A stretch of DNA of 64,000 bases from positions 26,815,106 through 26,879,105 of the forward strand of contig CM068316.1 of NCBI GenBank assembly GCA_034766995.1. The letters are read 5' to 3'. The DNA is from Acanthacorydalis orientalis. Its lineage: Eukaryota > Arthropoda > Insecta > Megaloptera > Corydalidae. Position 1 is the stretch's first letter, and every line of letters starts with the position of its first letter. This document shows, piece after piece, positions 11,143-20,024 of the stretch. Both the position numbers and the translations under genes were made by a program. The notes below the pieces were generated by a model, which was not told the DNA's origin, did no database searches, and was given only the letters and a program-made list of their open reading frames with translations.

Positions 11143-11951
11143 TAGATTAGATTATGTTTGAGAGGGAGGAAGCTATCTTGCCTCCCGACAGTTAGACTCG
11201 AGGTCCATTATGCCTTCCCTCGACTTGATCAAAACTACTCGGGAAGTCTCGCTTCCTTCCAGAAGCCTATCAGCCTGCCCGAGTTTATAGACCCTAGTTC
11301 GGCCGCGGTGAGGAAAAACTCCTCAAATCATCGTCGCCTTAAATTGACCCATGCCGGACATTCCGTGAGGAGGTGAATGGGAGTCTCGTTGCTCCCCCCC
11401 ACACCATATACACTTCCTGTTCGATCTTTGGCTTTGTATATGTTCGTGGTAGCTTACTTCCCCGTGTCCTGTGACAATTCGCACCAGAAGCCGGGAGAAG
11501 GATCTGCCACTTGTATAGATTCTCTTGGTCCAGTCCTTATTTGGGGCCTGGCCTAAGAGTACCCTGGATTGACGACAACCGTCACTCTTTAGCCACCATT
11601 CTGATTGTTCTGATTCGACCCACTTCCGAATGGCGCCCTTGGCCCAGCATCTCGATAGCCCTATGAAGGGCTCTGGCCCCTTCACTGCGGACCTGGCTCG
11701 TAATAAGATCAGTCTGTTCACTATTTCGTTTCCCCGTATGCCCGTATGACCCGGTACCCACAGGTGAACCTCGTTCTGGAAATCCAGCCTGCCGTGAGCT
11801 ATCTTGCATTCCAAAACCAACCTTGAAGTGGTGGCATGGGAAGCAAGTGCTCTCAGTGCTGCCTGACTATTCGAGCAGATGGTAATCCGTCTACCCCTAA
11901 CTCCGAGTTCTTCTTGCCTCTGGACGCTTCCCAGAATAGCACTGATCTCGG

Positions 11952-11955
<4 letters not shown>
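11117..11955 (-). mobile_element. 5'-truncated R1/I-group non-LTR fragment
   Basis: GC-rich compared with its surroundings. On the minus strand it runs from the RNase H region to a 3' tail of GATTA/TAATC pentamers followed by GA repeats, rather than poly-A. Homologous copies are at 23047-23424 (the same 3' end) and 25985-27145 (more 5' sequence). It interrupts the Tigger element. The right limit is CTCGGATT, then an AT array. Confidence 0.75.
11323..11820 (-). pseudogene. Non-LTR ORF2 C-terminus: RNase H and zinc knuckle
   Basis: A 165-codon frame contains VHLWVPGHTGIRGNEIVNRL, the end of an RNase H domain (WVPGHxGIxGNExAD), then about residues 100-150 with LVRIVTGHGEVSYHEH and CIWCGGEQRDSH, the C-terminal CxxC...H...C knuckle common to R1/I/jockey-group ORF2 proteins. 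In the RNase H motif the usual catalytic Asp after GNE is replaced (GNEIVN), so activity would be lost. The start Met is internal to the domain; the true ORF2 began upstream and is truncated. The end drifts out of frame after the knuckle (expected CP motif not seen in frame). Confidence 0.75.
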
Positions 11956-11993
<38 letters not shown>

Positions 11994-12072
11994 TTGCACA
12001 TGGTATCAAAAAAATTAAATTCAAATTATTATATTTTTTAAATTTATATTTTTTTATTTAAAATTTTCTATT

Positions 12073-12396
12073 TTGGACTGTTTAAATCATGTTGTATCTG
12101 CTATTGCTGAAATAAGACCACAAACTTTAAATGCCTGCTGGAAAGTAGCTTGGCCTGGATGTGTTGCAAACAGAGCAATCATTCGAACATCGACATTGTC
12201 AGCTGAAATCATTACTTTGGTACATGAAATTGATGGAGAAGGTTTTGATACCTTTATCCAGAATGATGGCGACGAATTGTTTGTTGATAATGTATTTAGA
12301 GACAATGATATTATTGATATAACTGTAGATATCGTCAATGATTCAGAAAACGATAGTGAATCGAAAAAAAACATATCACCCTCACTACAAATATAA
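12073..12396 (+). pseudogene. Tigger transposase, DDE-C-terminal remnant
   Basis: A 107-codon frame begins MDCLNHVVSAIAEIRPQTLN and continues ACWKVAWPGCV, the conserved segment after the DDE catalytic domain of Tigger transposases (family form STLNACWKKLWPECV). An acidic tail follows (FDTFIQNDGDELFVDN...). The catalytic D, D, D positions and the N-terminal CENP-B-like HTH are absent. The same sequence is present twice in the minus-strand element at 48455-50372. The internal Met is only a chance start. Confidence 0.7.
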
Positions 12397-12865
12397 TTTG
12401 AGAAGATCTTTGGAAGTTTGTAATAAATTGTAAAATCATTTTCTTGTTAATGACACAAATTCTTAACGAGCTTTCAAAGTCTAACGTGAGGTGAAGAATT
12501 GTGTCTGTATATCGTGAACTGCATAAAAAAATTGGTAAAATCATCATCGCAATCAAATTTAAGAAAAATTGTATTTTTCTATAAAATTAAATGAACAAAG
12601 TTTTGAAACAAAATTGTTTAAAGCATTATATCAATTTCTTTCAGATTTTCGAGTGAATTTTTTAGGCAGTCTTATTTTTCTGAATTTTCATAAAGTTTTT
12701 TTATACGATTTTGTGAGTATTTTAACTCATCGCTTTGGTTTTATGCGGTTTTAGAAAATCATGGAACGTATCTCGAATTTTTCAACGCGTTATGTCTTTT
12801 TTTGTACGATTTTTTTGATTGCGGTTTTGTGTGGAACGTATCTACCGCATAAAAAGAGACAACTG

Positions 12866-13471
12866 TATTATGTATGCAATAGATTATTTCGATTAGTGTC
12901 GGCGTTCTTTGGTACCGATAAACAACGCAAACTGTGGTTTTGTTTGCTTCAAAATTATCTGATTTTTATTTTTTTAGATATTTACTACTGTCATTGTATA
13001 TTCTTTAATAATTTAAAAATATTCATTTTCCATTAAAACATTTAACAAAATGATCTAATAACAAATGTATCGTTAACGTATTTAATACTTTCAACTTTTT
13101 CTATAGTGCTTTCTCGAAAAAAAGTACATAATTTTGAGAACTGCTCTTTTAATAGTAAAGTATGTCAAATCTAAATGATTGATAAGGAACTGTACTGTGC
13201 ATTAATCAATAGTCATTGGAGATGGATATTGGCCTATAAAAAAATTGATTTTCAATTATTATTGTGATATGTGGGATTTACAGTATTTAACAATAAAAAA
13301 ATATGTTTCATACGAATAAAAAATACATTTTAAGTAATAAAGACGTTTTTTTTATCATAACGAAATTAGTTAAAATATTCATACTTTAATCTAGTTCCTG
13401 AAATAACTTTACAATGAACTTTGTTCTGTAGATTGTTGTAATATTTTGAGAAAACATAAAATATTTAGTAT
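12866..13471. other. AT-rich spacer, no gene seen
   Basis: Unique-looking sequence; nothing recognised. Confidence 0.5.
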
Positions 13472-13696
13472 CTAATCGTTTCTTTCTGAATTCTCAAACG
13501 AGCAGTCACGACTTCCTCCTTTTATTTCAAGAGACGTAACCGAATCGATATCATCGTACAAATACATCTCTGACCTATCAAAGCTAAACACAGCGATTAC
13601 CAAACTATAGATGTATTCTTTCGTTGATAAAAGTTGATAAAATTCTTGTAATAACGTTTTATTTTTTACTGTTTTGGATATTTTCTTACACTCGTT
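13472..13696 (-). CDS. Possible terminal exon of unknown gene
   Basis: A stop-to-stop minus-strand frame of 74 codons has no early ATG (the first Met is at residue 44). The translation is unlike microsatellite or transposon sequence: LLQEFYQLLSTKEYIYSLVI, then a hydrophobic AVFSFD segment, then acidic and mixed residues with DDIDSVTSLE and a final FENSERND before the stop. GC is higher over 13490-13640 than in its flanks. An AG acceptor (AAAACAG) lies inside the 5' part. I do not recognise a family. It could be a last coding exon, a decayed exon or a chance frame. Confidence 0.22.
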   Translation of the reverse strand, partial: NECKKISKTVKNKTLLQEFYQLLSTKEYIYSLVIAVFSFDRSEMYLYDDIDSVTSLEIKGGSRDCSFENSERND

Positions 13697-13999
13697 TTAA
13701 TTTATAGATAACACTTATAATATTGATAACTTGTAAGTTTATAGACTCAATAATATTCATTTATTTTAATAACGAAAACTAAACGAAACATTTTCTCTTT
13801 TATTCATTTTTGTAACATAAATACAATGAAAGATGAATTAAGAGGTTAAGAATATTAATTCTTTTTATATACAGTCAGTCACAAAAGTATCTGTCTGCCT
13901 CTTTTACTCAGTATATTTTATGTAATTAATTTAGTTTACGGTAGAAAAGACATTTTTTAAAAATATGCTTGATATCGTTTATTACTGTACTTCAAAATA

Positions 14000-14901
14000 C
14001 GAGATCAGACAATTAAGTAATGCGACAAAATTCAAAAATCGAGTATATTTAAAAATTAAGGTACATCGCTGCGATCCCCTTCAAAGTAGTCCCCTCCCGC
14101 ATCTATACACTTATTCCAGCGAGTTTTCCAGTTTTCGTAACAATTCTGGAACACTTCTTGTGGGACCTCTCCGAGTACCCTCGTCACAGATTCTTGGATA
14201 TCTTCAACGGAGTCAAAATGTCGACCTTTGACGAATTTTTTCATATGGGGGAATAGGAAAAAGTCGCAGGGTGACATGTCCGGTGAATAGGGCGGTTGTG
14301 GTAACGTTGGGATGCTTTTAGACGCCAAAAACTGAGAGACACTGCACGCACTGTGACAGGGAGCATTGTCGTGATGCAGAACCCAAGTCTTCGCGATCTC
14401 TGGACACACTATGAGCACCCTTTTTCGTAATTTTTCGAGCACATTGCGGTAGAATACTTGATTTACGGTTTGTCCAGGTGGTACGAACTCTTTGTGAACC
14501 ACCTCTTTGCTGTCGAAGAAGCAAATCAACATGGTTTTCACTTTAAAATCGCCTTTTTTAAAATCGGCATGCCACCGAAGCATCTGACTATGACTCAGGG
14601 CATCACTACCATACACTTTAAGCACTTTTTCATAAGTTTCTGTCGCGGTTTCGCCGAGTTTTGCACAAAATTTTATCGCGCACCGTTGCTCTAAATTTCT
14701 CTGTTCCATTTTCGTGACATGCACTACTCGCGCGTTGTTACCAAACACTAAACAGCTGGCGAAGAAATGATCGTACGAGGGTGGTCAAGGTCTCAATCGA
14801 GAGAGTAGGGATCTGCTATTACGGTGGCAGAGTTACAGGTTCGCAGTGTTACCACAGGCCGAGAAAAAAAATCGGTCGCATTACTTAATTGTCTGACCTC
14901 G
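14000..14901 (-). mobile_element. Deleted mariner, lineage A copy 1
   Basis: Ends CGAGATCAGACAATTAAGTA and (complement) CGAGGTCAGACAATTAAGTA are flanked by TA on both sides (13998-13999, 14902-14903). At 902 bp it is about 0.4 kb shorter than a typical mariner. Close relatives are at 32973-33899 and 60283-61212. It sits inside the left terminal repeat of the Tc1-like element, so it is younger than that element. Confidence 0.9.
14056..14748 (-). CDS. Mariner transposase with in-frame internal deletion
   Basis: An uninterrupted 230-codon frame joins two distant parts of a mariner transposase. Residues of about 1-65 are the N-terminal HTH (LEQRCAIKFCAKLGETATET ... LRWHADFKKG). Residues of about 68-230 are the rear of the catalytic domain, with VLHHDNAPCH (second Asp) and YSPDMSPCDFFLF (third Asp, 34 residues later, hence DD34D), ending GGDYFEGD. 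The linker, second HTH and first catalytic Asp (in GDESW, present in the 60283 copy) are missing. Family length is about 340-350. The product cannot catalyse transposition; binding to the lineage ends is conceivable. The start choice is uncertain: the Met in VTKMEQRNLEQ is probably the ancestral start. Confidence 0.8.
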   Translation of the reverse strand: MFGNNARVVHVTKMEQRNLEQRCAIKFCAKLGETATETYEKVLKVYGSDALSHSQMLRWHADFKKGDFKVKTMLICFFDSKEVVHKEFVPPGQTVNQVFYRNVLEKLRKRVLIVCPEIAKTWVLHHDNAPCHSACSVSQFLASKSIPTLPQPPYSPDMSPCDFFLFPHMKKFVKGRHFDSVEDIQESVTRVLGEVPQEVFQNCYENWKTRWNKCIDAGGDYFEGDRSDVP

Positions 14902-15009
14902 TATGTTGAAAAAAACGTATGGGTTCAATTTAACATGCTATATTTATACACACAGAAATATCCGGCCACTCACAATATTGCGTGAAAAAGAGTTAGAATG
15001 ATGGAAACT

Positions 15010-16340
15010 AGTACTTGGCAGGATATCCTTTAGATTTCAGAACTGCTTTCAATCTATAAGGCATAGAATGTAGAAGTTTTTTCGTTATAGCTGATCTGAT
15101 TTGTCCCATTCTTGCTGAAGAAAAGTTTTCAATGCTATTTACTGGTTATGGAACAATTTGTCAAAGATTTCTTCAAAACTTCCCATAAATGTTCTATGAG
15201 ATTCATATCTGGTGATTGAGGAGGTGTTCCGAGTTGTTTCGGTACTTTGTATAAAATCCATTCTATAGATTTTCTGGCAGTGTTTAGGATCGTTGTTCTA
15301 TTGAAATATAAATTTGTTTTCCAATCTTAACATAGAACAGTTGTGCTAGCGCGAAGCGCGAATTTTGTTTTTTTTTATAGCGACTTGTGGGTTTTTAAAA
15401 AACTACAAACCGCTTGAGAGGACTCGAGCCGAACTGCTTAGATTTAAGATCAGTTACTGACTGCTTTATTGTTTGAATCTTACAGTATTTATAATAATTA
15501 TTATCATCTAAACAAGATATAATTGTGATCTATTTACATTATTGGAAAAATAACTGTATCCTGTTACAAATTATATGTCTTAATTAGTATTTTTAATTTA
15601 TGGGTTTATTTACAATAATTAAATTTATGATTTTGTTTACAAATACAATTTATGGGGTTGTTTACAAATACCCCTTATCATCTAGACATTTTATAATTAG
15701 TATAACATATGTAATGTATAAGGCTTAATTAGGTACTATACTATAGGGTTAGATGACATAACTCGCACTATGGGTTCAAGTGCGAGGTAGGGGACCTATA
15801 AACTAACTTCCTAACTTCTCTGCACTGGCCTTTAAATTGTGCTTCAAAATATTGATACAGGCTAGCTGATCCATTTTGCCTTCAATAAAATGAAGGTTTC
15901 CAACCCCAGCTGCCGACATGCAACCCCGCACTATTATGGAACCACCTCCATGTTTTGCGGTTGGTTGGAGATTTTCTTTACTGAATTCAGTTCCCAGTTT
16001 TCTCCATACCATTTTTCTTTTCGATGAACTAAATATTTCAAATTTACTCTCATCACTAAAAATAACAGTATCTCAAAAGTTTTGTGATTGATTCACATGT
16101 TTTTTGCCGAATTCAAATCTTTTTTCTCTATTCTGTTTACTTATCCATGGATTCTTTCGCAAAACTCATCCATGATAGCCATTTTTTCGGATGATTCTAC
16201 GAACAGTTTCAGAACTCAAACTCTTTCCAGTACTTTTTTGCATATTCCCGCATATTTATGTACCACTTGTACTTGGAATAATTCCTAAAATCTTTAAAAT
16301 TTCTTTTTCTTCCCGTTCAGTTAATATTTTGAGTCTTTCT
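15010..16340 (-). pseudogene. Tc1-like transposase, split and degraded
   Basis: Minus-strand pieces lie in family order. An N-terminal HTH region falls near 16090-16340. Then comes a 69-codon frame at 15803-16012 with MVWRKLGTEF, KHGGGSIIVRGCMSAAGVGN and INILKHNL, matching VWRKPN...KHGGGSxMVWGCxSxxGVG of Tc1 enzymes. Beyond the inserted block, at 15020-15330, are NNDPKH (second catalytic Asp region), QSPDMNLIEHLW-like sequence across a frameshift (third acidic residue), LQQEWDK and a C-terminal end near LKSKGYP-type residues. Stops and frameshifts are present. The role was cut-and-paste transposition at TA. Confidence 0.75.
15341..15805 (-). mobile_element. LTR-like insertion in Tc1 transposase
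   Basis: About 465 bp interrupts the Tc1 frame between EKLG and the NNDPKH segment. Read on the minus strand it has TATAAATACTG, an AATAAA 17 bp on, then a GC-richer end with CGCGCTTCGCGC, an arrangement typical of a solo LTR promoter and poly-A region. I could not find clear TG...CA ends or a target duplication, so the class is inferred. Confidence 0.4.
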
Positions 16341-16429
16341 GATCATCTTTTATTCACTAATATATTATTACTATTATGTGTTAAAATATGGCATGTTGAG
16401 TTGAAAACACGCCTTTTTTCAACATATTG

Positions 16430-16460
<31 letters not shown>

Positions 16461-16604
16461 TATTTGTGAATATTATATTTTGAAGTACAGTAATAAACGA
16501 TATCAAATATATTTTAAAACAATTTTTCCTCTACCATAAACATAATTTACTACATAAAACATACTGAGATAAGAGGTAGCCGGATACTTTTGTGCCTGGC
16601 TGTA

Positions 16605-17059
16605 TTTATATACATATCAGGTAATTAAAAACAAGGATTTAATATCGTGAAACAAACCAAATTTATGTGAGTGAATGAATATGATATTACATGAATCGAA
16701 AGTGCAAATCATGCTTCATCAATTGATTTATTACGTCGAGCTAATGAATACTATTTTTCTATGCAATAATAATTATGGAATTGAGCGTTATTCAGGTGTA
16801 ACTACTTTTGAGTTCAAATTCAGTTTTATAACATCGTAAGCGAGCGTTTATACGAATGGCATTCAGAAAGAATGCAATAAGTGAACGAAATATGTGGAAA
16901 TAGTGTTTCTTATCGAGAAAAAGTATAATTGGTTTTTCTCATCTCCTCTAGAAATTTATTTCTTGGGAATCGATATTGAAGTTATTCTTGTTTTTATCAA
17001 CAATTTGTAACGTTCTGTTTACTGTTTTTATTGCAATACCTGGAAAATTTATAAATATA
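16605..17059. other. AT-rich spacer, no gene seen
   Basis: Nothing recognised. Confidence 0.5.
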
Positions 17060-18065
17060 TTAGGTTGGTGAAAAAATAATTACGGTTTTTGCGTATCGAG
17101 TGTAAAGACGCATGTATCAGTTAAAAAATATATTTCTTAATCAAAGTAAAGACCACTGGTCTGCCCACACTTATCCTAACGGGAAAAAAGTTTATTTATT
17201 CTTACAAGATAGAATTGTAGAGTCCTAGAATTAACGAATTCATCGAAAGCGCTTTGAGCTGATGCTTGTTCTTTGAAAACCTTCTCTCATACGAAATTAC
17301 TTAAATGTTTAAAAAAATGATAATCTGTGGGACAGACAGGTTCGGAGAATAAGATGGGGGTAACGTTTCATAACCAGGTAATTTAATTTTTTTAGTCATT
17401 TGTGAGACGTGTGGTCGTGCGTTGTTATGAAGAATTGGTTTTCTTCGATTGATTAGTACTGGCCGTAAAAGATGTAACTTCTCATGCATTTTTTCAATTT
17501 CCTGACAATATTTTTCTGGTGTTGTTGTTTCACCAGGGTTTAAGAAGTTGTAGTGAAACCAAACAGTGACCATAATGATTTTTTATCACGAAGATTCGGT
17601 TTGGGAACTGTTTTGGTGCTTCTCCTGGGTCACTGTGATGAACGCGTCCGATTGTTATAGAGAATCCATTTTTCATCACATGTGACGATGTGATCAAGAA
17701 AGGGATCATTTTTGTTACACAAAAGGAGTGCAGAGCAGATTTAGTATCGACGAATTACTTAATGTTCGTTTAGTTTATATGGAATCCATTTATCCAGCTT
17801 TTTGTTTTTCAAATTGGGCTTAAATGTCGAACTACTGTTGAATAATCAACAGTGAGTTCTTCTGCCACCTCTCGAGTTGTTTTACGTGGATCCGCTTCAA
17901 TAATAGTTCTTAAACCATTATTGTCCATAACTGAAGGACATCCACGACCCTCTTTATCATCAAAGCTTTCGTTTCCATTACAAATTTTTTGAAACCACTG
18001 TTTAGCTCTATGTTCACTAATTGACTCTTCTTTAAAAATTTGATTTAAAGATTTGAAGTCGCATC
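17060..18065 (-). mobile_element. Mariner lineage B, right end lost
   Basis: The left end TTAGGTTGGTGAAAAAATAA follows TA (17058-17059). Transposase relics run to about 18065, where sequence changes to an unrelated Tigger-like piece, so the 5' end of the gene and one terminus are missing. Relatives are at 41469-43113 and 47399-47826. Confidence 0.75.
17130..18065 (-). pseudogene. Mariner transposase, degraded
   Basis: From 18065 downward on the minus strand: AKQWFQKICNGNESFDDKEG and GRGCPSVMDNNGLRTIIEAD (linker after the first HTH), PRKTTREVAEEL (second HTH), then a 90-codon frame at 17301-17573 with FHYNFLNPGETTTPEKYCQE and HNNARPHVSQ followed by SYSPNLS. The second and third catalytic aspartates are both replaced by Asn (HNN for HDN; SPNLS within the YSPDLSPxD block), besides frameshifts. 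The copy is inactive. Confidence 0.75.
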
Positions 18066-18074
18066 AGTAACAGC

Positions 18075-18245
18075 AATATTTTTCATGTTTTGCTTTTAAG
18101 AAAATAGAAATGGAAGAATGGGCGTTGCTATATTGTCTAGCAAGTTCATTGATCTTAACTCCTTCCGCATGTTTTTTCCTTGTTTTAATTTTTCGGATAA
18201 TATCTTTCTTTTACCTTTACCACTCCTTTTACCGATGACTATAAT
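18075..18245 (-). pseudogene. Tigger-like transposase N-terminal HTH fragment
   Basis: The minus strand reads KLKQGKN, then after a frameshift EGVKINELARQYSNAHSSIS followed by IFLKAK. That fits the psq/CENP-B-type HTH at the start of Tigger transposases (GVKxxELARQYxxxxSTISxILKxK). It directly abuts the truncated mariner, with no termini visible. Confidence 0.4.
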
Positions 18246-18282
18246 TAATAAATTTTACTATTCACAATTTTATTAATGCATT

Positions 18283-18286
18283 TTAC

Positions 18287-18347
<61 letters not shown>
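18283..18347. repeat. (ACAT)n(AT)n microsatellite
   Basis: Short ACAT repeats lead into about 48 bp of AT, immediately left of the piggyBac target site. Confidence 0.93.
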
Positions 18348-18350
<3 letters not shown>

Positions 18351-18355
18351 TTTAA

Positions 18356-20020
18356 CACTAGAACTACCACACCAGTCAAAATGACTGGTTTTATAAATTT
18401 ATTTTAAAATTCCTATTTCATGTTACATTTTTTTCGCAACGATGTTATGACTTTTGCAGTGATAACTAAGGAAATGGCATAATGAATTTTATTTTTATTT
18501 TTTTTTATTCAAAATCAAAATAATTCTGTATCATGGCTACTTACATCAATACCAGTAAAAATGACTGCTACCTGTGAAAGTGTAAAAGTGTCCTGAAATC
18601 TGTTTACCGAAAACGAATTAACCAGTTTACTCGTTTTGTGCAACTTCTCACACGTTCTTCGAATTTCTACTGCCTATCATTTAGTATGATGGTGAAAATT
18701 ATCAGGAAAATTCCGGATCGATCATGATGGTAATGCAAAACTAATGCATTCATTCGAAAATATATTTAGTCGTTTATTTAGATGGAACTGGAGACGTAGA
18801 ATGTGTATTGAAGTTTTTGTTGAATGTTGCACTCATATTGTATAATATCATAAATAATAAAAAAATAATTATATAATTTATAATAAACGACATATTATTT
18901 TAATTAGTGTGTGGTGAGAAAAATGAATACAAATATAAATTTTATGTAATCACTAGTTTTATTTTTATAAGTCCTGAAAATGGCAAAACGATTGAAAATC
19001 TCTGAATTATTGGAAAAACTGAACGATATACCAATGGAATGCTCTGATATCGAGGATGATGAACTCTATGACAGTGAAGGTGAACCAGAAGAAATTGAAA
19101 ATGAACTATGCGGTATTCACGATGAACTTTTTGATAGTGAGAATAGTGGTAATGAGCTTTTAGACGAAGAAAATGCTCAGGAGTCCTCAGAAAGTGATAG
19201 TGAATTTGAAAATATTTTGAATTTACGTAAAAGAAGATGTGCTCGAGTGCTTTCAAGTTCTGAAGATGAAAATGAAAGTATACTACAAGATCATCAAAAT
19301 GAAATTGCTGCAGACGGAACCAGTTGGGAAAAAATACAAGAAGGGTCTAGTCCTGGAAGATTACCACTTCATAATATTTTCAAAGACGTACCCGATCCAA
19401 CAGGATATGCTAAAATAAATATAAAAGGTGAAATTATGTTTCAACTAGTATATGAACTTTCCACTGAAAATGCCGTTGAAAATGTAAAACCAGGGATGGA
19501 ATCACGAGAAGCTATGTGCAAACAACTTCAAAGAGTTCACTTTATTCATGTAAATGGTGTCAGATAGGGTACTGTAATAATAATAAGACTACCACCATTT
19601 GTAATATCTGTAAAAAATATATATGCGGAAAATGCACTCAAAAGAAAAACTACTTTTGTGAGAAATGTAACAAATTATAACTTTTTATACCTAATAATTT
19701 ACTTTATACTATAAGAATAATTTAACTTTGAAATGAAAATTTATTTTATTTTTTTTTACCAAAGCATATATTCTTTATTATACTTAATACTCTTATTGAT
19801 GTCTAAGTGATAAAATGTTCCAATCCTCATTTAGGGAACATGGTTTTAAATGGGTTAATATGTAATACCAAAAAGGTTCTACATAACACGGAAGTCCTTG
19901 TAAGAAACTAATAAGTCAATAAATATAAAAATATTCTATTATTACGAATTTTTTGAAGACCAGTCATTTTGACTGGTTTTGGTAGAAATAGCTTTGTTTG
20001 AACTGTCGGTTGATCTAGTG
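18356..20020 (+). mobile_element. piggyBac deletion derivative, 1665 bp
   Basis: TTAA flanks both ends (18352-18355, 20021-20024). The terminal repeats are CACTAGAACTACC and (complement) CACTAGATCAACC. Just inside each end is a near-palindrome, CCAGTCAAAATGACTGG (about 18372) and CCAGTCATTTTGACTGG (about 19961). The gene keeps only its two extremities. A second, longer relative with the same design is at 43327-45168. Confidence 0.85.
18980..19680 (+). pseudogene. piggyBac transposase: N-terminus joined to Cys-rich C-terminus
   Basis: A 195-codon frame starts MAKRLKISELLEKLNDIPME, has an Asp/Glu/Ser-rich region (residues about 20-100) and then TSWEKIQEGSSPGRLPLHNI, typical of the piggyBac N-terminal region. 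It then passes directly to the end of the gene. One base out of frame after the stop at 19565-19567 is a C-terminal cysteine-rich domain, CQIGYCNNNKTTTICNICKK then CGKC...FCEKC, which in the family binds the transposon ends. The whole catalytic RNase H-like core with its aspartates is deleted (the family is about 550-600 residues). The start fits: the Met lies in a good context and opens the conserved N-terminus. Confidence 0.8.
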
Positions 20021-20024
20021 TTAA

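Larger units (their letters stand above)
10973..12865 (+). mobile_element. Tigger-type element, deleted and LINE-interrupted
   Basis: The left end CAGTCGAGTCTGTTTTTATG and the complement of the right end, CAGTTGTCTCTTTTTATGCG, are matching termini. TA follows the right end (12866-12867) and TG precedes the left. Inside are about 90 bp of 5' sequence, an AT array, a reversed non-LTR fragment, another AT array, the C-terminal transposase piece and a 3' region with repeated TTTTATGCGGTTTT motifs. A related element is at 48455-50372. Confidence 0.7.
13872..16602 (-). mobile_element. Tc1-like element with ~200-bp TIRs, twice invaded
   Basis: The ends CAGTCAGTCACAAAAGTATC and (complement) CAGCCAGGCACAAAAGTATC are flanked by TA (13870-13871, 16603-16604). 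Inverted similarity continues inward for about 200 bp: the GATATCGTTTATTACTGTAC stretch and the motif GTTGAAAAAA...AACATGC occur near both ends. A mariner (14000-14901) lies inside the left repeat and an LTR-like block (about 15341-15805) lies inside the transposase. Without these the element is about 1.35 kb. Confidence 0.8.

Noticed and set aside
12087..12374. 95-codon minus-strand frame
   Set aside because: Antisense of the Tigger C-terminal remnant.
18942..19256. 104-codon minus-strand frame
   Set aside because: Antisense to the piggyBac N-terminal region; its His/Tyr-rich composition mirrors the sense codons.
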